From assembly GCF_041107455.1 (NCBI RefSeq), contig NZ_JBGBPY010000001.1, forward strand, positions 2,666,001-2,730,000: DNA of 64,000 bases, in the 5' to 3' direction. Made by a program: the position numbers and the translations under genes. Positions 33,143 through 42,492 of this stretch are shown here, piece by piece. The stretch's first letter is position 1. Every line of letters starts with the position of its first letter. The notes beneath the pieces are model-generated. The model was not told the DNA's origin. It did not search any database and worked only from the letters and a program-made list of their open reading frames with translations. Origin of the DNA: Rhodanobacter humi. Lineage in GTDB: Bacteria > Pseudomonadota > Gammaproteobacteria > Xanthomonadales > Rhodanobacteraceae.

Positions 33143-35146
33143 ATGGCCACGGTTGATCTCAGCCAGTTCCACCAGACCTTCTTCGAGGAAAGCCGCGAAG
33201 GCCTCGACGCGATGGAGGCGGCGCTGCTGGCGCTGGACTCGGGCTCGACCGACCACGAGCTGGTGCACACCATCTTCCGCGCGGCGCATTCGATCAAGGG
33301 CGGCGCGGCGACGTTCGGCTTCGCCGACATGGCCGCGTTCACCCACGTGGCCGAATCGCTGCTGGAGGAAGTGCGCAGCGAACGCCGCGCGGTGGATGCC
33401 GGCTTGATCGACCTGCTGCTGCGCTCGCTCGACTGCCTGCGCGGCATGCTGGACCGCACCAGTCGCGGCCAGCCCGCGGCCGACGCCGGCAGCGAGGCGC
33501 TGCGCGCCGAGCTGGCGCAGCTGGTCGCGGGCGCGCCGGCGCCCGTCGCGGTGCAGGCGTCGGCCGCGCCGGCCACCGGCTGGGCGATCCGCTTCGTTGC
33601 GCTGCCGCACCTGCTGCAGACCGGCAACGATCCCCTCCGCGTGTTCAACGAATTGCAGACATTGGGCCGGCTGGAAGTGCTGCGCGCCTTCGTGACCGAA
33701 TCCGCGCCCGCGGACTTCGCCGCGCTCGATCCTGGCCAGTGCCATCTCGGCTGGGAACTGCGCCTGCACGGTGCGGTGGCACGCGCGGATCTCGACGCCG
33801 TATTCGACTGGCTGGACGGCGACTGCGAACTCGCCATCGCGCCGCTGACCGCGGCCGCGACCGAAGCCGTCGTGGCAACGCCGGTGCCAATCGCAGCGGC
33901 GACGCCTGCTGCGGAAACGCCGGCGCCGGCACGCGAGGCCACCGTCGCGAGCACTGCAGGCCATGCCGATGGCGGCTCGATCCGCGTGGGCATCGACAAG
34001 GTCGATGCGCTGATCGACATGATGGGCGAGCTGGTGATCACCCAGTCCATGCTCAGCGACATCGGCGAGCATTTCGATCTTTCGCAGCTGGAGCGGCTGC
34101 GCGAGGGGCTGGCCCAGCTGGAGCGCAACACGCGCGAGCTGCAGGACAGCGTGATGCGCATCCGCATGCTGCCGATCGGCAGCGTGTTCAACCGCTTCCC
34201 GCGCCTGGTGCGCGACCTCGAGCGCAAGCTCGGCAAGCAGGTGCGGTTGGAGCTGCACGGCGAGCACACCGAGCTGGACAAGACCGTGCTGGAGAAGATC
34301 GGCGATCCGATGGTGCACCTGGTGCGCAACGCGATCGACCACGGCCTGGAAATGCCCGAGCAGCGCCGCGCCGCGGGCAAGCCGGAAACCGGCACGCTCA
34401 CGCTCGACGCGCACCACGAGGGCAGCAACATCATCGTGCGGATCAGCGACGACGGCGCCGGCCTGAGTCATGAACGCATTCGCGCCAAGGCGGTAGAGCG
34501 AGGGCTGGTTTCGGCCACCCAGCCGCTGAGCGACGACGAGGTGGCCGAGCTGATCTTCCAGCCCGGCTTCTCCACCGCGGCCCAGGCCACCGACCTTTCC
34601 GGCCGCGGCGTGGGCATGGACGTCGTGCGCCGCAACGTGCGCGACCTCGGCGGCAGCGTGGGCGTGAAGAGCGTGGCCGGCCAGGGCAGCGTGTTCACCA
34701 TCGCGCTGCCGCTGACGCTGGCGATCATCGACGGCCTGGTCACCACGGTGGGCGCCGAACGCTACATCGTGCCGCTGATCTCCATCGTCGAATCGCTGCG
34801 CCTGCCGGCCGACGCCGTGCGCCGCACCGCCGGCGGTGGCGAGGTGTTCCGCTTCCGCGACGAATACCTGCCGGTGATCCGGCTGCACCACGCCTTCGGC
34901 TGCGCCGATGCGGTCACCGCGATCGAGCGCGGCATCGTGGTGGTGGTCGAGGACGGCGGCCAGCGCGTGGGCCTGCTGGTCGACGAGCTGGTGGGCCAGC
35001 AGCAGGCGGTGATCAAGTCGCTGGAGAAGCACTACCAGCAGGTACAGGGCGTGTCGGGCGCCACCATCGTCAGCGACGGTTCGGTGGCCCTGATCGTCGA
35101 CGTGGGCGGCGTGGTGCGGCTGGGACGGCGCAGCAAGGCGGCCTGA
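33143..35146 (+). CDS. cheA: chemotaxis histidine kinase CheA, operon 2
   Basis: A 667-aa CheA with all five domains. HPt with phospho-His H49 (FRAAHSIKGGAATFGF), a CheY-binding P2-like domain around 145-235 (WAIRFVALPHLLQTGNDPLRVFNELQTLG), dimerization helices with the MRIRMLPIGSVFNRFPRLVRDL stretch, ATPase (HLVRNAIDHGLE, SDDGAGL, DLSGRGVGMDVVRRNV) and CheW-like end (VGLLVDELVGQQQAVIKSL). Unlike the CheA at 22193 it keeps a recognisable P2. It starts 9 bp after cheY. Confidence 0.95.
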   Translation: MATVDLSQFHQTFFEESREGLDAMEAALLALDSGSTDHELVHTIFRAAHSIKGGAATFGFADMAAFTHVAESLLEEVRSERRAVDAGLIDLLLRSLDCLRGMLDRTSRGQPAADAGSEALRAELAQLVAGAPAPVAVQASAAPATGWAIRFVALPHLLQTGNDPLRVFNELQTLGRLEVLRAFVTESAPADFAALDPGQCHLGWELRLHGAVARADLDAVFDWLDGDCELAIAPLTAAATEAVVATPVPIAAATPAAETPAPAREATVASTAGHADGGSIRVGIDKVDALIDMMGELVITQSMLSDIGEHFDLSQLERLREGLAQLERNTRELQDSVMRIRMLPIGSVFNRFPRLVRDLERKLGKQVRLELHGEHTELDKTVLEKIGDPMVHLVRNAIDHGLEMPEQRRAAGKPETGTLTLDAHHEGSNIIVRISDDGAGLSHERIRAKAVERGLVSATQPLSDDEVAELIFQPGFSTAAQATDLSGRGVGMDVVRRNVRDLGGSVGVKSVAGQGSVFTIALPLTLAIIDGLVTTVGAERYIVPLISIVESLRLPADAVRRTAGGGEVFRFRDEYLPVIRLHHAFGCADAVTAIERGIVVVVEDGGQRVGLLVDELVGQQQAVIKSLEKHYQQVQGVSGATIVSDGSVALIVDVGGVVRLGRRSKAA

Positions 35147-35155
35147 GCGTCCATG

Positions 35156-35190
35156 GAGCCTGTTCAAAGTCTCCGCGTAGCCCGGGCCGG
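35156..35190. repeat. fragment of the GAGCC-GTTCAAAGT repeat
   Basis: GAGCCTGTTCAAAGTCTCC and a GCCCGGGCCGG patch match 27011-27042. It directly precedes the REP-like palindrome at 35191, so the cheA-cheW gap is a patchwork of repeats. Confidence 0.45.
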
Positions 35191-35268
35191 GTAGGAGCGC
35201 ACCCTGTGCGCGAATGGCTCTGGCGCTAATCGAAGCCAAGAGCATTCGCGCACAGGGTGCGCTCCTAC
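35191..35268. repeat. REP-like palindrome, GTAGGAGCGCACC family
   Basis: GTAGGAGCGCACCCTGTGCG and its reverse complement (ending GGTGCGCTCCTAC) form arms of about 30 bp around a short loop. The same element is at 44668-44745, with a half copy at 13611. It lies inside chemotaxis operon 2, where it may stabilise or attenuate the transcript. Confidence 0.8.
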
Positions 35269-35330
35269 CGGCGGGCATCTGCGGGATCGCTGCGCATTGC
35301 TTTGCCATCACCCTGCGGATTGAAGCGTGC

Positions 35331-35357
35331 TCAAGTCCTCCCCGGCAGCGCCGATAC
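35331..35357 (+). promoter_or_regulatory. sigma-28-like internal promoter before cheW
   Basis: TCAAGTCC-N11-GCCGATAC matches the sigma-28 consensus at spacing and at seven of eight -10 positions. It lies 49 bp before cheW and after the repeat patch, so it could restart transcription past those structures. Confidence 0.6.
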
Positions 35358-35406
35358 AGCATCGAGGCCGGGCGCCCCGCGGCGCCCATCACGAGGTAGA
35401 CGATCC

Positions 35407-35913
35407 ATGCACGAACACCATGCGGACACGGCAGCCACCGTGCAGCAGCTCACCTTCAGCCTGGCCGGCGAGGAGTACGGCGTCGACATCCTGGCGGTGC
35501 GCGAGATCCGCGGCTGGTCGCGGGTGACCCGCATCCCGCAGGCGTCCGCGTACATGCTCGGCGTGCTGAACCTGCGCGGCGCGATCGTGCCGGTGCTGGA
35601 CCTGCGCCTGCGCTTCGGACTGGAACGCGAGAGCTACGGCGACAACACGGTGATGATCGTGGTGGCCGTGGCCGAGCGCCTGTTCGGCATCGTGGTGGAC
35701 GCGGTGTCCGACGTGGTCGACATCGACCCGGCGACGGTCAAGCCGGTGCCGGACATGGGCGCGATCGTCGACACCCGCTACCTCAAAGGTCTGACCACCC
35801 ATGCCGATCGCATGGTGATGCTGCTGGACGTGGAGAAACTGATGCGTCCGGAAGACGTGGAAACGCTGGATGCCGCGCTGCCGGCCGTCCGCGAAGTCGA
35901 AGTTGCCGCCTGA
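35407..35913 (+). CDS. cheW: chemotaxis coupling protein CheW, operon 2
   Basis: A 168-aa single CheW domain ([58 protein letters not shown]) with the NLRGxIVPVxDL signature. It is much closer to canonical CheW than the copy at 26193. The ATG at 35407 is preferred since the upstream frame runs through repeats; GAGG (35393-35396) precedes it. Followed 13 bp later by an MCP gene. Confidence 0.94.
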   Translation: MHEHHADTAATVQQLTFSLAGEEYGVDILAVREIRGWSRVTRIPQASAYMLGVLNLRGAIVPVLDLRLRFGLERESYGDNTVMIVVAVAERLFGIVVDAVSDVVDIDPATVKPVPDMGAIVDTRYLKGLTTHADRMVMLLDVEKLMRPEDVETLDAALPAVREVEVAA

Positions 35914-35926
35914 TTCGGGAATCACG

Positions 35927-37645
35927 ATGAACATCAAGAAATTCACCGCGCGTTTCGCCAAGTTTTCCACCCTGTCGGTCAAGGCCCGCCTGATCGGCAC
36001 CTTCGCGCTGCTCGCGATCATGCTGGTGGCGGGCGCCGGCGTGGGCCTGGGCGTGATGTCCTGGCAGAACGAGGGCATGCGCCACAGTTACGAGGAGGCG
36101 ATGGTGCCGGCGCAGCTGATGGGCGAGTTGCGCTCCAAGTCGCTGATGAACTTCGTCGTGCTGGGCGAGGCGGCCAACGTGATCGGCAAGGCCGACCAGG
36201 TGAAGCAGAAGGTCGCCGAATCCCAGAAGCTCCAGAAGGAGATCGCCGCGGACAACAAGCAGCTGTCGGCGCTGCCGCTCAGCGCGGACATCGCGGCGAA
36301 GTACAAGGCCTATCGCGCCACCGACGCGGACTACGCGAGCAGCCTGAAGGATGTCTACGACGCGCTGGGCCAGAATGACGACGGCACCCGCGACCTGCTG
36401 GAGATGGAAGTGCGGCCGGGGCTGATGATGCGCCTGGACACGCTCGACAAGCTGATCCGGGCGCAGGGCGACGAGGTGAAGCAGATCTACCACACCCAGG
36501 TCAGCCGCTACGGCGTGGTGCGAGCACTGGTGCTGGTCACGCTGTCCGGCGGCCTGATCTTCGCGCTGCTGGTGGCGACCCTGCTGGTGCGTTCGATCAG
36601 CGGCACGCTGGCGCGCCTGGTGACGGTGGCGCACGCGATCGCCGACGGCCGGCTGGGCCACGGCATCAAGGTGAAGCGGATGGACGAGCTGGGCCGCCTG
36701 CTCGACGCGTTCCGGGTGATGGACGAGCGTCTCGCGGCGATCGTGGGTGAGGTGCGCCAGGGTTCCGACGCGGTGTCGAGCGCGGCGCAGCAGATCGCGC
36801 GCGGCAACGACGACCTCAGCCAGCGCACCCAGGAACAGGCTTCCAGCCTGGAGGAAACCGCCTCGTCGATGGAGGAGATGACCTCCACCGTGAAGCAGAA
36901 CGCGGAGAACGCCAGCCACGCCAACCAGCTGGCGCGCGGTGCCCGCGAGCAGGCCGAGCACGGTGGCGAGGTGGCCGGCAAGGCGATCGTCGCGATGGCC
37001 GAGATCGACGCCTCCAGCCGCAAGATCGGCGACATCGTGGGCTTGATCCAGGAGATCGCGTTCCAGACCAACCTGCTGGCGCTGAACGCCGCGGTGGAAG
37101 CGGCGCGCGCCGGCGAGCAGGGTCGCGGCTTCGCGGTGGTGGCCAGCGAGGTGCGCAACTTGGCGCAGCGCAGCGCCGGCGCGGCGAAGGAGATCAAGGG
37201 CCTGATCGCCGAGAGCGAGGAGAAGGTGCGCAGCGGCTCGGAACTGGTCAACCAGTCCGGCAAGGCGCTGGCCGACATCGTCGAGAGCGTGAAGAAGGTC
37301 ACCGACATCGTGGCCGAGATCGCCGCGGCCAGCCAGGAACAGTCGGCCGGCATCGACCAGGTCAACAACGCCGTGATGCAAATGGACGAGATGACCCAGC
37401 AGAACGCGGCGCTGGTCGAGGAAGCCTCGGCCGCCGCTCGCGCCATGCAGGAGCAGGCCGGCGACCTGACCAGCCAGGTGGGCTTCTTCCGTCTCGCCGG
37501 CGATGCCGCGACGGCGGACGTGCCGCCGGCGCGCGCGAAGGAAGTGGCCAAGGCCACCGAGGCGGTGTTCGCCGCCGTGCGCAAGGCGCCGCCGCGCGCG
37601 GTCGCCGCCGAAGCGGCGGACGCCGGCGCCTGGAAGGAGTTCTGA
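35927..37645 (+). CDS. methyl-accepting chemotaxis protein with CheR-tethering tail
   Basis: A 572-aa transmembrane receptor: TM1 about 24-48 ([23 protein letters not shown]), a four-helix-bundle periplasmic sensor of about 140 residues, TM2 about 193-212, HAMP, and a cytoplasmic signalling domain with the hairpin tip [47 protein letters not shown]. It ends in AWKEF, fitting the xWxxF pentapeptide that recruits CheR. The ligand is unknown. Direct neighbour of cheW and cheR in one operon. Confidence 0.94.
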   Translation: MNIKKFTARFAKFSTLSVKARLIGTFALLAIMLVAGAGVGLGVMSWQNEGMRHSYEEAMVPAQLMGELRSKSLMNFVVLGEAANVIGKADQVKQKVAESQKLQKEIAADNKQLSALPLSADIAAKYKAYRATDADYASSLKDVYDALGQNDDGTRDLLEMEVRPGLMMRLDTLDKLIRAQGDEVKQIYHTQVSRYGVVRALVLVTLSGGLIFALLVATLLVRSISGTLARLVTVAHAIADGRLGHGIKVKRMDELGRLLDAFRVMDERLAAIVGEVRQGSDAVSSAAQQIARGNDDLSQRTQEQASSLEETASSMEEMTSTVKQNAENASHANQLARGAREQAEHGGEVAGKAIVAMAEIDASSRKIGDIVGLIQEIAFQTNLLALNAAVEAARAGEQGRGFAVVASEVRNLAQRSAGAAKEIKGLIAESEEKVRSGSELVNQSGKALADIVESVKKVTDIVAEIAAASQEQSAGIDQVNNAVMQMDEMTQQNAALVEEASAAARAMQEQAGDLTSQVGFFRLAGDAATADVPPARAKEVAKATEAVFAAVRKAPPRAVAAEAADAGAWKEF

Positions 37646-37647
37646 GC

Positions 37648-38532
37648 GTGGCCGTCGCCGCCGCTGCGATCAAGCGTGATGCGGCACCCGCGGGCGACGG
37701 CACGATCCTGCTCGGCGCGGCGGAGTTCCGCTTCCTGCGCGACTTCGTCTACGCGCACTGCGGCATCGCACTGGGCGAGCACAAGCGCCAGCTGGTGCAG
37801 GGGCGGCTGGCGCGACGCCTGCGCGCGCTGGGCCTGCCTGACTACGCGGCCTATTGCGCGCTGCTGCGCAGCGATCCGAACGGCGAGCTGGGCGAACTGG
37901 CCAGCGCGATCAGCACCAACGTCACCGCGTTCTTCCGCGAGCCGCACCACTACGAATTGCTGGAGCGCGAGCTGCTGCCGCAGTGGCTGGCACACAAGCG
38001 CCGTGACGGCGACCGGCTGCGGATCTGGTCGGCCGGCTGTTCCAGCGGCGAGGAACCGTATGCACTGGCGATGGTGCTGGCCGAGGCGCTGGAGAAGCAC
38101 GGCGCCACCGGCGTCGACGCGAAGATCCTCGCCACCGACCTGTCGCCGCAGGCGCTGGAAACGGCGCGCAACGGCGTGTATCCGCTGGACAAGCTGGACG
38201 GCATCAGCGAAGAGCGCCGGCGCCGCTGGCTGCTGCGCGGCGCCGGCGAATACGAAGGCTACGCCTGCGTGCATTCGCGGCTGCGCGAACTGGTGACCGT
38301 GCAGCCGCTGAACCTGCTGCACGACTGGCCGATGCGCGGGCCGTTCGACGCGATCTTCTGCCGCAACGTGGTGATCTACTTCGACCAGCCGACCAAGCAG
38401 CGGCTGTTCAGCCGCTACGCCGCGCTGTTGCCGGCGGGCGGCCACCTGTTCCTCGGCCACTCCGAGTCGCTGCACGGCATCAACGACGACTTCGAGCTGA
38501 TCGGCCGCACCGTCTACCGGAAGCGCGCCTGA
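37648..38532 (+). CDS. cheR: chemoreceptor methyltransferase CheR
   Basis: Methylates receptor glutamates from S-adenosylmethionine during adaptation. The 294-aa product has the N-terminal helical domain (RQLVQGRLARRLRALGLPDYAAY), the TNVTAFFRE motif, the SAM-binding loop WSAGCSSGEEPYALAM and DAIFCRNVVIYFD. GTG start 2 bp after the MCP stop; it overlaps cheD by one base. The adjacent MCP carries a matching docking pentapeptide. Confidence 0.95.
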   Translation: MAVAAAAIKRDAAPAGDGTILLGAAEFRFLRDFVYAHCGIALGEHKRQLVQGRLARRLRALGLPDYAAYCALLRSDPNGELGELASAISTNVTAFFREPHHYELLERELLPQWLAHKRRDGDRLRIWSAGCSSGEEPYALAMVLAEALEKHGATGVDAKILATDLSPQALETARNGVYPLDKLDGISEERRRRWLLRGAGEYEGYACVHSRLRELVTVQPLNLLHDWPMRGPFDAIFCRNVVIYFDQPTKQRLFSRYAALLPAGGHLFLGHSESLHGINDDFELIGRTVYRKRA

Positions 38533-39182
38533 TGCTGGCACGCACGGCCGAACGCCGGGCCACGCCCACGCTGCCCGAGGCCATGCCCGGCTTCGAGCAC
38601 CTGCGCCGGTTCTGGGACCCCACCCAGAACTGCATGGTGGTGAAGGTGCTGCCGGGCGAGTTCTACGTGGGCACGCAGGACGAACTGGTCAGCACCGTGC
38701 TCGGTTCCTGCGTGGCGGCCTGCGTGCACGACTCGGTCCGCGGCATCGGCGGCATGAACCATTTCATGCTGCCCGAGCCGCGCGGCGCCAGCGACGGCTG
38801 GTCGGCCACCGTGGGCCGCGCGGCGCGCTACGGCAGCGACGCGATGGAACAGCTGATCAACGCGGTGCTGAAGGCCGGCGGGCAGCGCGCGGACCTCAGG
38901 GTGAAGGTGTTCGGCGGCGGCCGCGTGCTGGCGCAGATGAGCGACGTGGGCCAGCGCAACATCGACTTCGTGCATCGCTATCTCGCCGCCGAACGGCTGC
39001 TGCTGGTGGCCGAGGATCTGGGCGACGTGTATCCGCGCCAGGTGCAGTTCTTCCCGCAGAGCGGCCGGGTGCGCGTGCGCCAGCTGCGCCGCAGCGACGA
39101 CGTGGCGCTGGTGGCCGACGAGCGCGGCTACCTCAAGCGTTTGGCAAACGATCCGATAAAGGGTGAGGTCGAGCTGTTCTGA
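38532..39182 (+). CDS. cheD: chemoreceptor glutamine deamidase CheD
   Basis: Deamidates receptor glutamines and can modulate CheC-type phosphatases. The 216-aa product has the catalytic Cys in TVLGSCVAACVHD and His in GGMNHFMLPEP, plus the VKVFGGGRVLAQM stretch. One-base overlap with cheR. No cheC is visible in the window. Confidence 0.94.
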   Translation: MLARTAERRATPTLPEAMPGFEHLRRFWDPTQNCMVVKVLPGEFYVGTQDELVSTVLGSCVAACVHDSVRGIGGMNHFMLPEPRGASDGWSATVGRAARYGSDAMEQLINAVLKAGGQRADLRVKVFGGGRVLAQMSDVGQRNIDFVHRYLAAERLLLVAEDLGDVYPRQVQFFPQSGRVRVRQLRRSDDVALVADERGYLKRLANDPIKGEVELF

Positions 39183-39252
39183 CGCCGGGCGCCGGCGCGG
39201 CATCGACCGGGCCATCGTCTTCGGCGACGGGCCCGCATGGCCAAGGTGAGCA

Positions 39253-40356
39253 ATGGAAAGAGTGCGCGTACTGGTAGTCGACGATTCCGCCCTGGTGCGC
39301 AAGTTGATGTCGACCATGCTTGCCTGCGACCCGGGCATCGAAGTCGTGGGCACGGCGGCGGACCCGCTGATCGCCCGCGAGAAGATCAAGCAGCTCGATC
39401 CCGACGTGCTCACGCTGGACGTCGAGATGCCGCGCATGGACGGCCTCACCTTCCTGGAGAACCTGATGCGGCTCAGGCCGATGCCGGTGGTGATGGTGTC
39501 GTCGCTGACCACGGAAGGGGCCGACGTGACGCTGCGCGCGCTGGAGCTGGGCGCGGTGGATTTCCTCGCCAAGCCGAGCAGCGACCTCGCATCCAGCTTC
39601 GGCGACAGCGCGCTGGAGATCTGCGCCAAGGTGAAGCAGGCGGCGAAGGCGAAGCCGCGTGCGCGCACCACGGTGCGCAGGCTGGACGTGGCGCCGCGGC
39701 TCTCCGCCGATGCGGTGCTGCCGCGCTCGCAGACCGCGGGCAGCCGCGGCGGCAGCCCGATCATCGCGATCGGCGCCTCCACCGGCGGCACCGAGGCGGT
39801 GCGCGTGGTGCTGGAGGCGATGCCGCCGGACGCGCCGCCGATCCTGGTGACCCAGCACATCCCCGCCGCCTTCAGCGGGCCGTTCGCCGCACGCATGGAC
39901 CGCTGCTCGGCGATGCGCGTGTGCGAGGCGCGCGACGGCCAGCCGATCCAGCCGGGCCATGCCTACATCGCACCCGGCAGCCACCACCTGCTGGTGATGT
40001 GGGACGGCGCGAAGTACGTCTGCCGCCTGCACGACGGCCCGCCGGTGAACCGGCACCGCCCCAGCGTCGACGTGCTGTTCCGCTCGCTGGCGGCCAGCGC
40101 CGGCGCCGCCACCATCGCCGCGCTGCTCACCGGCATGGGCGACGACGGCGCACGCGGCCTGCTCGAACTGCGCCAGGCCGGCGCCGCCACCCTGGTGCAG
40201 GACGAGCCCAGCTCGGTGGTGTGGGGCATGCCCGGCGCCGCCTGGAAGCTCGGCGCCGCGCCGGAGATGCTGCCGGTCGACCACATTGCGGCGCGCCTGC
40301 TCGCGCTCGCCCGCCATACCCATTCCCCGGCGCCGGTGGCGCCCGCGCTCGGATAA
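39253..40356 (+). CDS. cheB: chemoreceptor methylesterase CheB
   Basis: Removes receptor methyl groups when phosphorylated by CheA. The 367-aa product has a receiver domain (acidic pair D10-D11, phospho-acceptor D56) and a CheB catalytic domain with S176 (IGASTGGTE), H202 ([11 protein letters not shown]) and D298 ([10 protein letters not shown]). 70 bp separate it from cheD, with no promoter that I can recognise. The full CheR/CheB/CheD set makes this the adapting chemotaxis system of the window. Confidence 0.96.
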   Translation: MERVRVLVVDDSALVRKLMSTMLACDPGIEVVGTAADPLIAREKIKQLDPDVLTLDVEMPRMDGLTFLENLMRLRPMPVVMVSSLTTEGADVTLRALELGAVDFLAKPSSDLASSFGDSALEICAKVKQAAKAKPRARTTVRRLDVAPRLSADAVLPRSQTAGSRGGSPIIAIGASTGGTEAVRVVLEAMPPDAPPILVTQHIPAAFSGPFAARMDRCSAMRVCEARDGQPIQPGHAYIAPGSHHLLVMWDGAKYVCRLHDGPPVNRHRPSVDVLFRSLAASAGAATIAALLTGMGDDGARGLLELRQAGAATLVQDEPSSVVWGMPGAAWKLGAAPEMLPVDHIAARLLALARHTHSPAPVAPALG

Positions 40357-40362
40357 CGGATC

Positions 40363-41541
40363 ATGTCATTCACTCCCGCCTCCCCGTTCCGACGCCCGCT
40401 GGCCGGCTGGATCGCCAGCGTCGTCGCCCTGCTGCTGAGCCTGCTGTGGCATCCGGCCTGGCTGGCGCCGCTGCTGGTGCTAGTGCTGACCGCGGCCTGG
40501 TTTTTTGCGATGCGCTCCGAGCCGCCGGCCGCACCCGTCGTCGCCGCGCCCGCGAGCAGCGAGCCGGTGCGCGAGGCGCTGGAAGACGTGCGCAGCGCGC
40601 TGGTCGACGAGCTCGGCCACGCCACCCGCGAACTGCACCAGGGCCTGGACCTGCTGCGCGACGCGGTGTCCGAACTGGGCGGCGGCTTCGACGGCCTGTC
40701 GAACAAGACCGCGCTGCAGCAGTCGCTGCTCAAGCAGATCATCGACGTGCAGGACGGCGGCGTCTCCGTGCAGGATTTCGCCGCGCGCACCGGAGATCTC
40801 TTGGAGCACTTCGTGGGAATGATCGTGCAGATGTCGCGCGAGAGCCTGCGCATCGTCTACCGCATCGACGGCATGGCGAAGGAGATGGACGCGGTGTTCG
40901 GCCTGCTGCGCAACGTCAACACCATCGCCGAGGAGACCAACCTCTTGGCGCTGAACGCCGCGATCGAGGCGGCGCGCGCGGGCGAATCCGGCCGCGGCTT
41001 CGCGGTGGTGGCCGGCGAGATCCGCAACCTGGCGAGCAACTCCAACCAGCTCAACGAGCGCATCGGCGGCCACGTCGAGCGCGCCCGCACGGCGATGGAG
41101 CAGCTGCGCGGCCTGATCGGGGCGATGGCCTCGCAGGACCTCAACGTGGCGCTGTCCGCCAAGGGCGGCATCGACGCGATGACCGCCCATGTCACCGAGA
41201 GCGACGCGCGCAGCAGCAAGGTGGCCGACCAGGTGGTCGAGATCAGCCGCGGCCTCGGCAGCGACGTCTCCACCACCGTGCGCTCGCTGCAGTTCGAGGA
41301 CATCCTGCGCCAGCTGATCACGCAGACCCGCACCCGGCTCACCGAACTGCAGGACGTCACCACCGAATGCACCCGCGACATCGAGGAACTGGCCTGCACC
41401 GCGCTGGAGGCCGATGCGCTGGCCGAGCGCTCGCAGCGCGTGCGCAGCCGGCTGGCGATCCAGCGCGAGAAGGCGCGCCTGCGCTCGCGCGGCCCGGCGC
41501 TGCAGAACTCGATGGACGCCGGCGAAATCGAACTCTTTTGA
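40363..41541 (+). CDS. MCP-like signalling protein without a sensor domain
   Basis: A 392-aa protein with two closely spaced N-terminal membrane segments (about 13-28 and 31-50) separated by only a few residues, so there is no periplasmic sensor. A helical region with a shortened MCP hairpin follows: [50 protein letters not shown]. No HAMP is clear. It starts 6 bp after cheB. It may sense the membrane or internal state; proteins like this occur at the ends of related chemotaxis operons. Function not established. Confidence 0.8.
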   Translation: MSFTPASPFRRPLAGWIASVVALLLSLLWHPAWLAPLLVLVLTAAWFFAMRSEPPAAPVVAAPASSEPVREALEDVRSALVDELGHATRELHQGLDLLRDAVSELGGGFDGLSNKTALQQSLLKQIIDVQDGGVSVQDFAARTGDLLEHFVGMIVQMSRESLRIVYRIDGMAKEMDAVFGLLRNVNTIAEETNLLALNAAIEAARAGESGRGFAVVAGEIRNLASNSNQLNERIGGHVERARTAMEQLRGLIGAMASQDLNVALSAKGGIDAMTAHVTESDARSSKVADQVVEISRGLGSDVSTTVRSLQFEDILRQLITQTRTRLTELQDVTTECTRDIEELACTALEADALAERSQRVRSRLAIQREKARLRSRGPALQNSMDAGEIELF

Positions 41542-41551
41542 GGATGGCACC

Positions 41552-41851
41552 ATGATCGTCCACCACGACCCCGAACTCGATTGCCTCACCCTGCAGCTGG
41601 GCGAGCGTTTCGACTTCAGCATCCATCGCGACTTCCACGACGCCTGCCTCGGCGCCGGCAAGCCCGCGCGCAGCTACGTGATCGACCTGGGCGAGGTCGC
41701 CGGCATGGACAGCTCGGCGCTGGGCATGCTGCTGCTGCTGCGCGAGCACGCCGGCGCCGACCGCGCCGACATCCGCATCGTCAACGCCTCCGGCGAGCTG
41801 CGCAGCACCCTGCGCGTGGCCGGCTTCGACAAGCTGTTCGTGCTGCACTGA
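41552..41851 (+). CDS. STAS-domain protein, last gene of chemotaxis operon 2
   Basis: A 99-aa single STAS domain (LTLQLGERFDFSIHRDFHDAC, YVIDLGEVAGMDSSALGMLLLLREHAGADRADIRIVNASGELRSTLRVAGFDKLFVLH) with the canonical DSSAL phospho-Ser motif, unlike the DTAAL of the STAS at 32431. GAGGA precedes the ATG. The operon is thus bracketed by two STAS proteins. It is followed by a strong palindromic terminator. Confidence 0.88.
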   Translation: MIVHHDPELDCLTLQLGERFDFSIHRDFHDACLGAGKPARSYVIDLGEVAGMDSSALGMLLLLREHAGADRADIRIVNASGELRSTLRVAGFDKLFVLH

Positions 41852-41900
41852 CGATCGATCGCCGGCCCGGCCGTGGCTGGCCGCCCGGCGGATCGGATGC

Positions 41901-41940
41901 GCCAACGCGAAAGGCCCCCGCGGGGGCCTTTCGCGTTGGC
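41901..41940. terminator. 40-bp perfect palindrome, bidirectional terminator
   Basis: GCCAACGCGAAAGGCCCCCG is followed directly by its exact reverse complement, giving a fully symmetrical 40-bp sequence. It lies between the convergent STAS (+) and secreted-protein (-) genes. The A-rich and T-rich parts are within the stem, so both directions could terminate. Confidence 0.75.
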
Positions 41941-41954
41941 GCCGGGGTGGCCGC

Positions 41955-42317
41955 TTACCAGGTGCGCACGTCGACCACGCTGGCCGTGAAGGATTCCATG
42001 CCGGGCCGGAAGCGGAACATGCGGCCCAGGTCGAAGTCGACCTTGTCGCCGGGGGCGATGTTGGAGGTGCCGGCCGGCCAGGCCTGCTTGCTCTCCAGCA
42101 CCTTGCCCGAGGCGTCCTTGATCTCGACGCGGATCTGCGCGGCGGCGGCGCTGGTGCAATGGTTGGCCAGTTCGCCACGCAAGGCGATACGCGTCGATAT
42201 GCCGGTGTTGTTGAGCGCCGGCTTGAAATCCTGGATCGCGAAGTCCTGCGCGGAGCAGGCGGCGTGAGCGGCCAGCGGAGCCAGCAACAGGACCGTGGAA
42301 ACTAGCAATGTCTTCAT
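41955..42317 (-). CDS. secreted small beta-rich protein, paralog 1
   Basis: A 120-aa protein with a signal peptide (MKTLLVSTVLLLAPLAAHA, cut before ACSAQ) and a mature domain of about 100 residues: DFAIQDFKPALNN, RIALRGELANHCTS, AAQIRVEIKDASGKVLESKQAWPAGTSNIAPGD, ASVVDVRTW. The layout resembles FxLYD-type beta-sandwich domains (gained-strand GEL.NHC, then I.V.I.DASG.V). Two Cys could form a disulfide. Function unknown. Clearly homologous to 42493-42843 on the other strand. Confidence 0.8.
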   Translation of the reverse strand: MKTLLVSTVLLLAPLAAHAACSAQDFAIQDFKPALNNTGISTRIALRGELANHCTSAAAAQIRVEIKDASGKVLESKQAWPAGTSNIAPGDKVDFDLGRMFRFRPGMESFTASVVDVRTW

Positions 42318-42361
42318 GAGCTTCGGTCTCCCACTTGGGCGCGATTGCGCACGTATCCGGG

Positions 42362-42388
42362 GCATCGGCCACGGGACGGGAAACTTGA
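42362..42388 (-). promoter_or_regulatory. sigma-28-like promoter of secreted paralog 1
   Basis: On the minus strand TCAAGTTT-N11-GCCGATGC: exact 11-bp spacing, -10 matching six of eight positions and a strong -35. It lies 45 bp before the gene start. Confidence 0.65.
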
Positions 42389-42407
42389 GCCGGCGATGGC
42401 GAGGCGC

Positions 42408-42434
42408 TAAAGCTCCGGGCAGTGCGGTCGATAC
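42408..42434 (+). promoter_or_regulatory. sigma-28-like promoter of secreted paralog 2
   Basis: TAAAGCTC-N11-GTCGATAC: exact 11-bp spacing, -10 matching six of eight. It lies 58 bp before the ATG at 42493 and 20 bp from the divergent promoter at 42362. Confidence 0.55.
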
Positions 42435-42492
42435 CGGTGGCATCCGCCTGCATCCGTACGGCGGTTCCCTCCCCATCGTTTCCGGAGATTCC

